64,000 bases of DNA from CAYOEV01 sp964403075 (GTDB lineage: Bacteria > Bacteroidota > Bacteroidia > Cytophagales > Cyclobacteriaceae), in contig CAYOEV010000006.1 of NCBI GenBank assembly GCA_964403075.1, positions 53,571 through 117,570 of the forward strand. The letters run 5' to 3'. The translations under genes were made by a program, and so were the position numbers. Shown here piece after piece: positions 7,884-17,396 of the stretch (within the stretch, counting starts at the first letter, position 1; each line of letters opens with the position of its first letter). The notes under the pieces are model-generated. The model saw only the letters and a program-made list of their open reading frames with translations. It searched no databases and had not been told where the DNA came from.

Positions 7884-10259
7884 ATGTGGACCCGGCTCGC
7901 GCATATAATCCTTAGAAATCGTTTCTTTTTAATGTTAGCTGTTGGGCTGGTCACGATCTTTATGGGCTATCAGGCCCAACGCATTCAATGGTCCTACAAT
8001 TTGGCGGAAATTGTTCCCGAAAGCGATGGCGACATGCAATATTTTCGCAAATTCAAAAAGCTATTCGGAGAAGATGGGAACATCATGGTCCTTGGGCTGC
8101 AAGACAGCGCCATCTACCAAACGGAAAACTTTGAGAAATTCTACTATTTAACGCGGGAAATTGGGAAACTAAATGGTGTGGAAGCCGTCCTTGGCTTGCC
8201 CAATTTGAAAATTTTAGAAAAAAATAATGAGGAGCGCAAATTTCAGCTGGGCACCTTTTTTGAAGAATTGCCCAGGGATCAGGACGTGCTGGACAGCATG
8301 CTGGCTGTGGTTACTAAATTACAATTTTACAGCGGACAGCTTATCAATCAGGAAAATGGGGCCACCATCGTACTCATTACTATTGAAAAAAAGATTTTAA
8401 ACGATCCATCACGAAACCAGTTGATGGAAGATATTCTGTTGGCCGGTACGGCATTTGAAAAGGTCACCAATATCGATCTGCACTACGCGGGGCTTCCTTA
8501 TTTACGAACCATCAATTCATCCAAAGTCAAAGATGAACTCAACTTATTCCTGGGACTTTCTGTAGCGATCACCGGCATTATTTTGTTTTTCTTTTTTCGA
8601 TCCTTCAAGGCTGTTTTCTTTCCACTGATCATTATCGGCATCGTAGTCGTTTGGTCACTTGGTACCCTGGCCTTATTGGGTTTCAAAATCACGCTGCTTA
8701 CAGGACTCATCCCACCCATTATCGTGGTCATTGGTATTCCAAATAGCGTGTACATGCTCAATAAATATCACCATGAATACATCGCCCATGGAGATCAGAT
8801 GAAAGCATTGAGCCGCATTATTCGGAAAATCGGAGTAGTCACGCTTATCACCAACGTGACAACGGCCATAGGTTTCTTCGTGCTGATCACCACTCAGATT
8901 CGAGTGTTAGTGGAATTTGGCATCGTCGCAGGGATCAACATCCTCGCAACATTCATTGTCAGTATCATACTCATACCCTCGGTTTTTTCCTACGTGAAAC
9001 CACCTTCTGCAAAACATTTAAAACACCTGAAATTCAAGGCGCTGGATTGGGTACTGACCACCATGGATACAGCCGTGCACAGATATAGATTGGTCATTTT
9101 TATTTTGACAGCAGCCATTGTTTCATTAAGTGCATATGGGCTGACCCAGATCAAAGCGGTTTCGTACATGGCAGATGATATACCAGAATCCAGCGACCTC
9201 AAAAAAGATTTGGTTTTTTTTGAGGAAAATTTCAACGGTGTCATGCCCCTTGAGGTGGTTGTTAATACGGGACAAAAAAAGGGTGTCCAAGATTTGAACA
9301 ACCTTAAAAAAATCAATGAATTGGAAGTTTTCCTGGATTCCATTCCGTTCCTTTCTCAACCTATTTCTCCGGTAAGCTTCATCAAAGCGGCACGTCAGGC
9401 ATTCTACAACAATAATGAAGCTTTTTACAGCCTTCCGACCAACCGGGACAGAGCTTTCATCCTTAACTACCTCCGAGTAAATGACGAAGATGATGACCAA
9501 CTGACTTCCGCCTTTGTGGATTCGACCGGTCAAATGATGCGCATCTCCATCAAATCTGCTGATATTGGGTCCAAACGGATGGACTCCCTGATCAACCAGG
9601 TGATTCAACCGAAAGTGGATACCATTTTTGCGGATAGCGACATGCAAGTGCGCCTAACCGGGTCCATGCTCATGTTCATTAAAGGCAATAAATTCCTGGT
9701 GGAAAATTTGCTCGTCTCCATGGTCATCGCTTTTGTCGTCATCGCCATCATCATGGGTGTGCTCTTCCGGAATGTACGAATGATCCTCATTTCCCTCATA
9801 CCAAACATCATTCCCCTGCTCATCACAGCTGGAATCATGGGGTATTTTAGCATCCCGCTAAAGCCGAGTACGGCCCTTATTTTTAGTATTGCCTTCGGTA
9901 TTTCCGTTGATGATTCCATTCACTTCCTGGCCAAATACCGGCAGGAGCTGTTTGCCAACGGATTCAATGTGTCTGTGGCTATTAGCAAAAGCTTACGAGA
10001 AACGGGAGCAAGTATGATTTATACTTCCATCATTTTGTTCTGTGGATTCGTCATTTTTGTCGCCTCGGGTTTTGGGGGCACTATCGCACTGGGTAAGCTA
10101 ACTTCTTTGACCCTACTTTTTGCAATGCTTGCAAACCTGGTGGTTTTACCCGCTCTTTTACTTCAATTTGATTCAGGAAAAATAAGCGGCAAGATTCACC
10201 CCTTAATAGAAAGCTATCCGGAACTGGGTGAGGAAGAAAAAATTACCGACAACGACTAG
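7884..10259 (+). CDS. RND/MMPL-family transporter
   Basis: The 791-residue membrane protein shows the RND layout twice: one TM helix, a large extracytoplasmic loop, then a block of five TM helices. The first TM is at residues 10-30, followed by a loop to about 215 and a TM cluster at about 218-370. The second half has a TM near 400, a loop to about 610 and a TM cluster at about 615-775. This is the MMPL-type exporter group, which moves lipids or other hydrophobic compounds using the proton gradient. The cargo cannot be told from sequence. No adaptor (MFP) or TolC gene is adjacent. Its 3' end lies 13 bases before the preferred ileS start. Confidence 0.9.
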   Translation: MWTRLAHIILRNRFFLMLAVGLVTIFMGYQAQRIQWSYNLAEIVPESDGDMQYFRKFKKLFGEDGNIMVLGLQDSAIYQTENFEKFYYLTREIGKLNGVEAVLGLPNLKILEKNNEERKFQLGTFFEELPRDQDVLDSMLAVVTKLQFYSGQLINQENGATIVLITIEKKILNDPSRNQLMEDILLAGTAFEKVTNIDLHYAGLPYLRTINSSKVKDELNLFLGLSVAITGIILFFFFRSFKAVFFPLIIIGIVVVWSLGTLALLGFKITLLTGLIPPIIVVIGIPNSVYMLNKYHHEYIAHGDQMKALSRIIRKIGVVTLITNVTTAIGFFVLITTQIRVLVEFGIVAGINILATFIVSIILIPSVFSYVKPPSAKHLKHLKFKALDWVLTTMDTAVHRYRLVIFILTAAIVSLSAYGLTQIKAVSYMADDIPESSDLKKDLVFFEENFNGVMPLEVVVNTGQKKGVQDLNNLKKINELEVFLDSIPFLSQPISPVSFIKAARQAFYNNNEAFYSLPTNRDRAFILNYLRVNDEDDDQLTSAFVDSTGQMMRISIKSADIGSKRMDSLINQVIQPKVDTIFADSDMQVRLTGSMLMFIKGNKFLVENLLVSMVIAFVVIAIIMGVLFRNVRMILISLIPNIIPLLITAGIMGYFSIPLKPSTALIFSIAFGISVDDSIHFLAKYRQELFANGFNVSVAISKSLRETGASMIYTSIILFCGFVIFVASGFGGTIALGKLTSLTLLFAMLANLVVLPALLLQFDSGKISGKIHPLIESYPELGEEEKITDND

Positions 10260-10272
10260 TCTTGATTCAATC

Positions 10273-13200
10273 GTGGGAACACAAACAACATATCCTGAAT
10301 ACAAACAAATTCATTATGCAGAGCTGGCCCGGGAGGTGAGGAAATTCTGGGAAGATCACCAGATATTCGAACAATCAGTTTCCAACCGCAATGGTGCGGA
10401 AAGCTTCACTTTTTATGAAGGTCCGCCCTCTGCAAATGGCACGCCCGGTATTCACCACGTGATGGCCAGGACTGTCAAAGATCTTTTCTGCAGGTTCAAA
10501 ACCCTTGAAGGCTATCAAGTTAAAAGAAAGAGCGGCTGGGATACTCACGGTCTACCAGTAGAACTTCAAGTAGAGAAAGAGCTGGGTATCACAAAGGATG
10601 ACATTGGAAAAAAAATATCAGTTGAAGCATACAACCAGCGCTGCAAGGAGACGGTCATGAAATTTAAGGGAGAGTGGGACCAATTGACCAGAGAAATGGG
10701 CTATTGGGTAGACCTCGATGACCCATATGTTACTTTCGAAAGAGATTACATAGAAACCCTTTGGTGGCTGCTTAAACAACTGTTCGAAAAGAGGCTACTG
10801 TACAAAGGCTATTCGGTACAACCTTATTCGCCCAAAGCAGGCACAGGTTTGAGTTCGCACGAATTGAATCAGCCGGGTACATACAAGGACGTGAAAGACA
10901 CTTCTATCGTGGCCCAGTTCAAGACAAAAAGAAACGAGCAATCAGAATTTTTATTCGATGCACCCGATGAGTCGGTTTACTTTCTTGCATGGACCACCAC
11001 ACCTTGGACCCTGCCATCGAATTGTGCTTTGGCCGTGGGGGAGTCCATCGATTATGTAAAAGTGAAAACTTTTAATCCTTATACTTTTAAACCTGTTTCA
11101 GTAGTATTGGCTGCGACTTTAGTTTCCAAATATTTCTCAAAAAAAGCAGCAGACCTGCCGTTAGAAAATTACCAACCAGGTGACAAACACATTCCTTATG
11201 AATTGGGGCCATCCTTCAAAGGAAAAGACCTTCTGGAAATTCGCTATCACCAACTGATGCCTTATGTAAGCAACCAGCATCTGGAACAGTATGCATTCCG
11301 CGTGATTGGCGGAGACTTTGTATCCACTGATGATGGTACCGGCATTGTACACACGGCGTCAGTCTTTGGAGCAGATGACTTCCGAGTTACCCAGCAGGCA
11401 GGGGTGCCGTCAGTAATGGTGAGAGATGAAAAAGGTCAGCAAGTACCTCTGGTGGATAAGCAGGGACGATTCGTCTCAGAAGTCACCGACTTTGCAGGTC
11501 GGTATGTGAAAGAGGAGTTCTACGACGACGAAATCAGAAACAACCCAGACTTTAAGCCCACGGATGTGCTCATCGCTATCCACCTGAAGGAAGCAAACAA
11601 AGCCTTTAAGGTTGAAAAATATGAACACAGCTACCCGCACTGCTGGCGTACCGATAAACCAATTCTTTACTACCCGCTCGATTCCTGGTTTATAAAAACC
11701 ACTGCACTTAAAGATCGTTTGGTGGAATTGAATCAAAACATCAACTGGAAACCGGCGGCTACCGGTACAGGCCGGTTTGGCAACTGGTTAGAAAACCTGG
11801 TCGACTGGAATCTAAGTCGATCCAGGTATTGGGGAACACCCCTGCCCATTTGGGTCACCGAAGATCGCAAGGCTTTCAAGTGCATAGGTAGTTTGCAGGA
11901 ATTACGTGATGAAGTGGATCGTTCGGTCAGGGCCGGTCATATGGAAAATCCATTGCCGGAGAATTTCGACCTGCATAGACCCCACGTAGACAGTGTGGTG
12001 CTCACCAGTGAGACCGGACAGCCCATGTACCGGGAACCGGATCTGATTGACGTTTGGTTTGACTCGGGAGCCATGCCCTATGCACAATGGCATTTCCCGT
12101 TTGAACAAAAAGAAGTTTTCGAAAAAAATTTCCCAGCCGATTTAATCGCTGAGGGAGTAGACCAGACGCGCGGCTGGTTTTTCACTTTGCATGCCATTGC
12201 TGTCTTGCTTTACGATCAAGTGGCTTACAAAAATGTAATCGCTAACGGCCTGGTGCTGGACAAGAGCGGAAACAAGATGTCTAAAAGACTGGGCAACGCC
12301 GTAAATCCGTTCGAAACCATCGAAAAATATGGCCCTGATGCGCTCAGGTGGTACATGATCACCAATGCCAATCCATGGGACAACCTGAAGTTCGACCTCG
12401 ATGGTGTGTTGGAAGTACAAAGGAAATTTTTTGGGACACTGACCAATACTTACAACTTCTTTGCGCTGTATGCCAATCTGGACGAATTTGTGATGAATCC
12501 TGATTCGGCCATTCCCATAAAACAGAGGCCTCGCTTCGATCGGTGGATCCTGTCTGAGTTACAGGTGTTAATCAGTGAAGCCACCCGCCATTACCAGGAC
12601 TACGAGCCCACCAGGGCAGCCAGGGCTATTCAAACTTTCGTTACGGATCAACTGTCGAATTGGTACATCCGGTTATCGAGGAAGCGGTTCTGGAAGAGCG
12701 AGCACAACGAAGACAAACAGGCCGCCTATGAAACACTTTATGAATGTCTGCGGGTTGTGGCACAGTTAATGAGTCCAGTGGCCCCCTTTTATGCGGATTG
12801 GCTGTACAAAAGTTTAATTGGGAAAAATGGGGAACCTGCATCGGTTCATCTTACGCAATTAATAAAGTCCGATGCCAATTTAATTGAGGTGCACATAGGT
12901 GCCAGTATGCATCTGGCCCAGGGCATAAGCAGCCTTGTCCATTCGCTTCGGAAAAAAGAGCGGATTAAAGTGCGCCAACCGCTTCAGAAGGTTTTAATTC
13001 CCATCCTGAATAAAGAAGACCAAGCACACATCGAGCAAGTGGCTGACTTGATCAAGACAGAAATCAATGTGAAACAAATTGACTTTATAGGAGAAGACTC
13101 TGAGGTGCTGGTCAAGAACATTAAACCCAATTTTAGAAAGTTGGGCCAGCAGTTTGGTGCGCAAATGAAGGAAGTCACACAGCAGATCAATGCCTTTAAA

Positions 13201-13638
13201 CAAGAGGATATCCGTGCCATGGAAAATACCGGCTCCGTCGAATTGTTACTATCAGACGGTCCGGTTACCCTCACACTCGAAGACGTAGAGATACAGTCGC
13301 AGGATATTCCTGGTTGGCTCGTAGCCAGTGAAGGACGGCTCACCGTGGCATTGGATGTAACCATTACGGATGACTTGCGATTGGAAGGATTGAGTAGAGA
13401 CGTAGTCAATCGTATCCAAAACTTACGACGCGATGAGGGTCTGAACGTGCAAGACAAAATTCGAGTGACATATATGGCAGACGATGACTATCTGCAGCAA
13501 GCGATGAAGAATTTTGCAGGCTATATCCAGCAGGAAACACAAGCATTAGAATTGGTTGAGCACCCTTCGGGCGCCTCTCAATCACTCGATATTGACGGGG
13601 CTACCCTCAAATTGGGTATCACAAAAATAGACGTATGA
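10273..13638 (+). CDS. ileS: Isoleucine--tRNA ligase, IleRS2 type with swapped GIHH signature
   Basis: Charges tRNA-Ile. It is long (about 1121 residues) and of the eukaryote-like type 2. The class I signature normally read HIGH/HxGH appears as GIHH (10447-10458, context TPGIHH). The KMSKR loop is intact (GNKMSKRLG), and the editing domain has the normal TTPWTLPSN entry. The frame is open from GTG 10228, which would overlap the transporter by 32 bases. I prefer GTG 10273 because it lies 13 bases after the transporter stop, gives the usual short lead before TYPEYKQI, and follows a near-consensus TAGTCTTG at 10257. No ATG is available early. lspA overlaps the stop codon (ATGA), so the two are coupled. 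Confidence 0.95.
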   Translation: MGTQTTYPEYKQIHYAELAREVRKFWEDHQIFEQSVSNRNGAESFTFYEGPPSANGTPGIHHVMARTVKDLFCRFKTLEGYQVKRKSGWDTHGLPVELQVEKELGITKDDIGKKISVEAYNQRCKETVMKFKGEWDQLTREMGYWVDLDDPYVTFERDYIETLWWLLKQLFEKRLLYKGYSVQPYSPKAGTGLSSHELNQPGTYKDVKDTSIVAQFKTKRNEQSEFLFDAPDESVYFLAWTTTPWTLPSNCALAVGESIDYVKVKTFNPYTFKPVSVVLAATLVSKYFSKKAADLPLENYQPGDKHIPYELGPSFKGKDLLEIRYHQLMPYVSNQHLEQYAFRVIGGDFVSTDDGTGIVHTASVFGADDFRVTQQAGVPSVMVRDEKGQQVPLVDKQGRFVSEVTDFAGRYVKEEFYDDEIRNNPDFKPTDVLIAIHLKEANKAFKVEKYEHSYPHCWRTDKPILYYPLDSWFIKTTALKDRLVELNQNINWKPAATGTGRFGNWLENLVDWNLSRSRYWGTPLPIWVTEDRKAFKCIGSLQELRDEVDRSVRAGHMENPLPENFDLHRPHVDSVVLTSETGQPMYREPDLIDVWFDSGAMPYAQWHFPFEQKEVFEKNFPADLIAEGVDQTRGWFFTLHAIAVLLYDQVAYKNVIANGLVLDKSGNKMSKRLGNAVNPFETIEKYGPDALRWYMITNANPWDNLKFDLDGVLEVQRKFFGTLTNTYNFFALYANLDEFVMNPDSAIPIKQRPRFDRWILSELQVLISEATRHYQDYEPTRAARAIQTFVTDQLSNWYIRLSRKRFWKSEHNEDKQAAYETLYECLRVVAQLMSPVAPFYADWLYKSLIGKNGEPASVHLTQLIKSDANLIEVHIGASMHLAQGISSLVHSLRKKERIKVRQPLQKVLIPILNKEDQAHIEQVADLIKTEINVKQIDFIGEDSEVLVKNIKPNFRKLGQQFGAQMKEVTQQINAFKQEDIRAMENTGSVELLLSDGPVTLTLEDVEIQSQDIPGWLVASEGRLTVALDVTITDDLRLEGLSRDVVNRIQNLRRDEGLNVQDKIRVTYMADDDYLQQAMKNFAGYIQQETQALELVEHPSGASQSLDIDGATLKLGITKIDV

Positions 13639-14258
13639 AAAAAAGGGGTGTTTTTAAATACTTTTTAGTCAGCCTTGGTGTAATTGTTCTGGACCAGATA
13701 GTAAAGTTGATCGTCCATTTCAATATGGTCAAAGGCCTTGAAGGGCAAATAAAAGTACTCGGCAATTGGTTTAAGCTGCACTACCTGACTAATAAAGGCA
13801 TGGCTTTCGGCTTGGAATTGCCTTTTGAACATGGCAAGGTGTTGCTTACCTTGTTTCGGGTGTTTGCAATGGTGGCCATCGCTTTTTACCTGATTCATTT
13901 ATACCGCAAACAAGCGCCTAATGGTCTGTTGATGTGCGTCGGTTTGATTTTGGGCGGTGCCATCGGCAACTTAATTGATAGTATTTTTTACGGCGTACTT
14001 TTAAAAAACGCACCTTTTGATGCGCCTTATCCTTGGTTTCACGGGCAAGTGGTAGACATGTTCTACATCGATATCTGGGAAGGTTACATTGGCGATCGCT
14101 ACATGGCACTCTGGCCCGTATTTAATGTGGCCGACGCATCCATTTTTATTGCCATTACTGTCATACTCATTTTCCAAAAACGCTTTTTTAAGAAACCAGA
14201 CGAGCTGGTTCCAGAAACTGAAAGTAAATCTTCTAAAGACAGTAACATCGACGTGTAA
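13635..14258 (+). CDS. lspA: Lipoprotein signal peptidase (signal peptidase II)
   Basis: Inner-membrane aspartyl protease that removes signal peptides from prolipoproteins. The 207-residue protein has four TM helices. The two catalytic Asp regions are visible: GNLIDSIFYG with HGQVVDMF, and FNVADASI. It is somewhat longer than the usual 160 residues because of an insert near WEGYIGDRYM and a charged C-terminal tail, both common in Bacteroidota. The ATG overlaps the ileS stop. The ileS-lspA pairing is widespread in bacteria. Confidence 0.96.
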   Translation: MKKRGVFKYFLVSLGVIVLDQIVKLIVHFNMVKGLEGQIKVLGNWFKLHYLTNKGMAFGLELPFEHGKVLLTLFRVFAMVAIAFYLIHLYRKQAPNGLLMCVGLILGGAIGNLIDSIFYGVLLKNAPFDAPYPWFHGQVVDMFYIDIWEGYIGDRYMALWPVFNVADASIFIAITVILIFQKRFFKKPDELVPETESKSSKDSNIDV

Positions 14259-14304
14259 TCCTGTGGAAAGTTTCGAATGACTATATTTAGAAAAAAAATT
14301 GGTT

Positions 14305-14622
14305 ATGTTGTTAACTACCACTGAGACCATCCCAGATAAAAAAATAGACGCTATCCTGGGCATTGCAAGAGGAAGCACCGTACGCGCCAGAAATGCGGGA
14401 AGAGACATTTTTGCAAGCTTGAAAAATATTTTTGGTGGAGAAATAGCTGAATATACCAAATTACAGGCGCAATCGAGGGAGCAAGCCCTGCAACGTCTGG
14501 AAAATGACGCCAGGCAAATGGGAGCTGATGCGGTGGTTAACATTCGTTTCAACTCTGCCATGATAGTGGCAGGTGCTTCTGAAATCATGGCCTACGGTAC
14601 CGCAGTGAAGTTAAAAGACTAA
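14305..14622 (+). CDS. YbjQ/UPF0145-family protein
   Basis: Small soluble protein of 105 residues belonging to the YbjQ (UPF0145, putative heavy-metal-binding) family. Family hallmarks are the opening LLTTTETIP, the GIARGSTVRARN block and the GADAVVNIRF strand near the end. These proteins form pentamers in known structures and their function is unknown. ATG 14305 is preferred over the in-frame TTG at 14299. It stands alone between lspA (46-base gap) and the VWA gene (94-base gap). Confidence 0.85.
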   Translation: MLLTTTETIPDKKIDAILGIARGSTVRARNAGRDIFASLKNIFGGEIAEYTKLQAQSREQALQRLENDARQMGADAVVNIRFNSAMIVAGASEIMAYGTAVKLKD

Positions 14623-14716
14623 CCTGCCTATCACTGCCATCTACGGGTCAGCTACCATTGCACCCGCTAGAATCATTTATTACTTTTTTTGGTTGACAAT
14701 ACAGTATTTCAATTTC

Positions 14717-15814
14717 ATGATCGGATACCGTTTTACAGAATTCATTCCTGAAAAAGACAAGGAAAAAAGTACATTCGACAATTTGTTGAACCTCTTCCTT
14801 CAGCTAATCGTGTACACGTCGGGAGATGTCTCAGAAGCGCTAAGTTGGCTGACCAACCTGGATTGGCAATATCAACTGACCAATGGGGAATACGGTATGG
14901 GAGATTTTATCGAAGACCTGAAAAATAAAGGTTATCTCACCGAAAACAATCAACCGGGTGAATTTAAACTCTCTGGTAAAAGTGAACAGTCCATCAGAAA
15001 AAGTGCGCTGGAAGAAATATTCGGAAAACTCAAGAAATCTGGCAAGGGCAATCACCATTCGCCGTTTTCAGGACCGGGCGATGAGCTTACCACAGACTAC
15101 AGGGATTTCCAATATGGTGACAGTCCTGATCAAATTGCCATGACAGAAAGTCTTCGCAATGCACAAATCAACCATGGCATTGGAGACTTGCAAATGACAG
15201 AACAGGACTTAGAGATTCGTGACCAGGAGTTTAAGACACAGACCTCTACAGTATTGATGATTGACATCAGCCATTCCATGATTTTGTATGGCGAAGACCG
15301 TATAACGCCGGCAAAAAAAGTAGCCATGGCGCTTGCGGAATTGATCACAAAGAAATATCCGAAGGATACACTGGACATCATTGTATTTGGTAACGATGCC
15401 TGGCAGATACAGATCAAAGACTTGCCTTATTTAAACGTAGGTCCTTACCATACCAATACCGTAGCAGGACTGGAGTTGTCAATGGATTTGCTGCGACGTC
15501 GAAAAAATCGCAACAAGCAAATTTTTATGATTACAGATGGCAAACCTACCTGCCTAAAGGAAGGCATCAAATACTACCAAAATAGTTTTGGACTAGATCC
15601 AAAAATTCTGAACAAAACATTAAATCTTGCCGCACAATGCCGCCGCATCAATGTGCCCATTACTACATTCATGATTGCCTCGGATCCCTACCTGCAACAA
15701 TTTGTCAGAGAGTTCACCGCAGTCAATCAAGGCAATGCCTACTACAGCAGCCTAAAAGGGCTAGGTCATTTAATTTTTGAAGACTACAAACGTAACCGCA
15801 GGAAGAACCTGTAA
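14717..15814 (+). CDS. von Willebrand factor A-domain protein, partner of AAA+ ATPase
   Basis: Cytoplasmic protein of 365 residues with a C-terminal VWA domain. The MIDAS metal site is D183-I-S185-H-S187 (MIDISHSM), with ITDGKPT further on. The N-terminal half is helical and resembles regions that bind the AAA+ partner in CoxE/BchD-like proteins. ATG 14717 is chosen; the frame extends to a TTG at 14693 but that adds only eight residues. The AAA+ gene starts 6 bases after the stop. VWA/MoxR-type pairs act as metal-insertion or protein-remodelling chaperones. No obvious client gene is adjacent, so the target is unknown. Confidence 0.85.
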   Translation: MIGYRFTEFIPEKDKEKSTFDNLLNLFLQLIVYTSGDVSEALSWLTNLDWQYQLTNGEYGMGDFIEDLKNKGYLTENNQPGEFKLSGKSEQSIRKSALEEIFGKLKKSGKGNHHSPFSGPGDELTTDYRDFQYGDSPDQIAMTESLRNAQINHGIGDLQMTEQDLEIRDQEFKTQTSTVLMIDISHSMILYGEDRITPAKKVAMALAELITKKYPKDTLDIIVFGNDAWQIQIKDLPYLNVGPYHTNTVAGLELSMDLLRRRKNRNKQIFMITDGKPTCLKEGIKYYQNSFGLDPKILNKTLNLAAQCRRINVPITTFMIASDPYLQQFVREFTAVNQGNAYYSSLKGLGHLIFEDYKRNRRKNL

Positions 15815-15820
15815 TCCTAC

Positions 15821-17350
15821 ATGAACTATTATGACATTCCCGTTTCGGAACGTATCCATATCCGAACTTTGGGTGAACTAAAAACCCTTGGTTATGAAAC
15901 CAATGGCGTTAAAGACGAACTTAGGCGCAACCTGATTCAAAAACTGAAAACAGGCAATGAAGTATTTGAAGGTATTTACGGGTACGAAGACACGGTAATT
16001 CCCGATGTACAGCGCGCCATTCTGGCAAGACACAACATCAACTTCCTGGGTTTACGTGGCCAGGCCAAAACACGAATGGCCCGAATGATGGTCCAACTGC
16101 TGGATGAATATGTTCCAGTCTTACAAGATACGCCGTTAAACGATGACCCGCTGACACCAATTTCACGAGAAGCCCGTGACCTGGTAAAGACTGAAGAAGA
16201 TCATGCCCCTATCGCATGGTGGCACCGCGACCTGCGTTATACTGAAAAACTGGCCACACCAGACGTATCCATCGCAGACCTAATCGGTGACGTAGACCCG
16301 ATCAAAGCTGCAACGATGAAGCTTCCCTACAGCGACGAACGGGTCATTCACTTCGGTTTAATTCCACGCTCGCACCGCAGTATTTTTGTGATTAACGAAT
16401 TGCCTGACTTGCAGGCAAGGATACAGGTGGCACTTTTTAACATTTTACAGGAGGGTGACATTCAGATTCGTGGCTTCAAATTGCGATTGCCCCTGGATAT
16501 TCAGTTCGTCTTTACCGCTAATCCGGAGGATTATACCAACCGTGGAAGCATTGTCACACCATTGAAAGACAGGATTGACAGTCAGATCATCACACACTAC
16601 CCAAAAGATCTGACCATTGGGCGCCGAATCACGGCGCAGGAAGCGAAATTGGAGAAAGAACAAATAAATAAGGTAGTCGTTTTCGATCTGGCTAAAGATC
16701 TTGTAGAACAAATTGCCTTCGAAGCCAGGGATTCGGAATATGTAGACGAGAAGAGTGGTGTATCTGCGCGACTGACCATATCCGCATACGAAACCCTGAT
16801 TAGTTCCGCAGAGCGCCGGGCACTGGTAAATGGTGAACCACAAACCCATGTGCGTGTTTCGGATTTTGTTGGTGTCATTCCCTCAATTACCGGTAAGGTG
16901 GAGCTGGTGTATGAAGGCGAACAGGAGGGTACAGGTATTGTGGCCAACAACCTGGTGGGCAAGGCTATCCGAACTCAATTCCTACAATATTTCCCAAATC
17001 CGGAAGAAGTGCGAAAACAGAAGGACAAAATAAATCCATACGAAACAATCATCGAATGGTTTGGTCAGGGAAACATGGTAGATGTGCTACACGACCTATC
17101 AATGAAAGACTATGCAAAAGAACTCAATCGAATTCCTGGTCTGAAAAAACTCATTGAAGAAAAGCACAAAAAAATTGAAGAGCCCTTCAAACTATTTCTG
17201 ATGGAATTTGCACTTCACGGCCTGGCAGAATATAGCATGTTGAGTAAACATCAACTTGAAAAAGGCATGCAGTTCAAAGATCTGCTCAGCAGCATGTTTT
17301 CCATGAACGATTCAGAAGAAGACGATAATGATGAATTTGGATTGAGTTAG
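15821..17350 (+). CDS. MoxR/magnesium-chelatase-like AAA+ ATPase
   Basis: The 509-residue AAA+ protein has Walker A GLRGQAKT (G77-T84). The Walker B position reads IFVINEL, so Asn192 stands where Asp is usual, followed by the catalytic Glu193. Sensor 1 is FTANPEDYTNRG, and arginine-rich motifs follow. It belongs to the helix-2-insert clade together with MoxR and BchI. It works with the VWA protein encoded just upstream and is almost certainly co-transcribed with it. The C-terminal 120 residues are acidic and end in a run of Ser, Glu and Asp. A role in metal-cofactor insertion or complex remodelling follows from the family only. Confidence 0.87.
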   Translation: MNYYDIPVSERIHIRTLGELKTLGYETNGVKDELRRNLIQKLKTGNEVFEGIYGYEDTVIPDVQRAILARHNINFLGLRGQAKTRMARMMVQLLDEYVPVLQDTPLNDDPLTPISREARDLVKTEEDHAPIAWWHRDLRYTEKLATPDVSIADLIGDVDPIKAATMKLPYSDERVIHFGLIPRSHRSIFVINELPDLQARIQVALFNILQEGDIQIRGFKLRLPLDIQFVFTANPEDYTNRGSIVTPLKDRIDSQIITHYPKDLTIGRRITAQEAKLEKEQINKVVVFDLAKDLVEQIAFEARDSEYVDEKSGVSARLTISAYETLISSAERRALVNGEPQTHVRVSDFVGVIPSITGKVELVYEGEQEGTGIVANNLVGKAIRTQFLQYFPNPEEVRKQKDKINPYETIIEWFGQGNMVDVLHDLSMKDYAKELNRIPGLKKLIEEKHKKIEEPFKLFLMEFALHGLAEYSMLSKHQLEKGMQFKDLLSSMFSMNDSEEDDNDEFGLS

Positions 17351-17396
17351 TCGAAGCCCAGGATTTTCATGGTTTAAACAAACGCGAGAATAAAAC

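Noticed and set aside
10228..10272. Upstream GTG start of ileS
   Set aside because: It would overlap the transporter by 32 bases and add a basic stretch unlike other IleRS; GTG 10273 is preferred, though not proven.
12984..13457. 157-residue minus-strand frame inside ileS
   Set aside because: Serine-rich shadow of the ileS anticodon-binding region, with no domain or start context.
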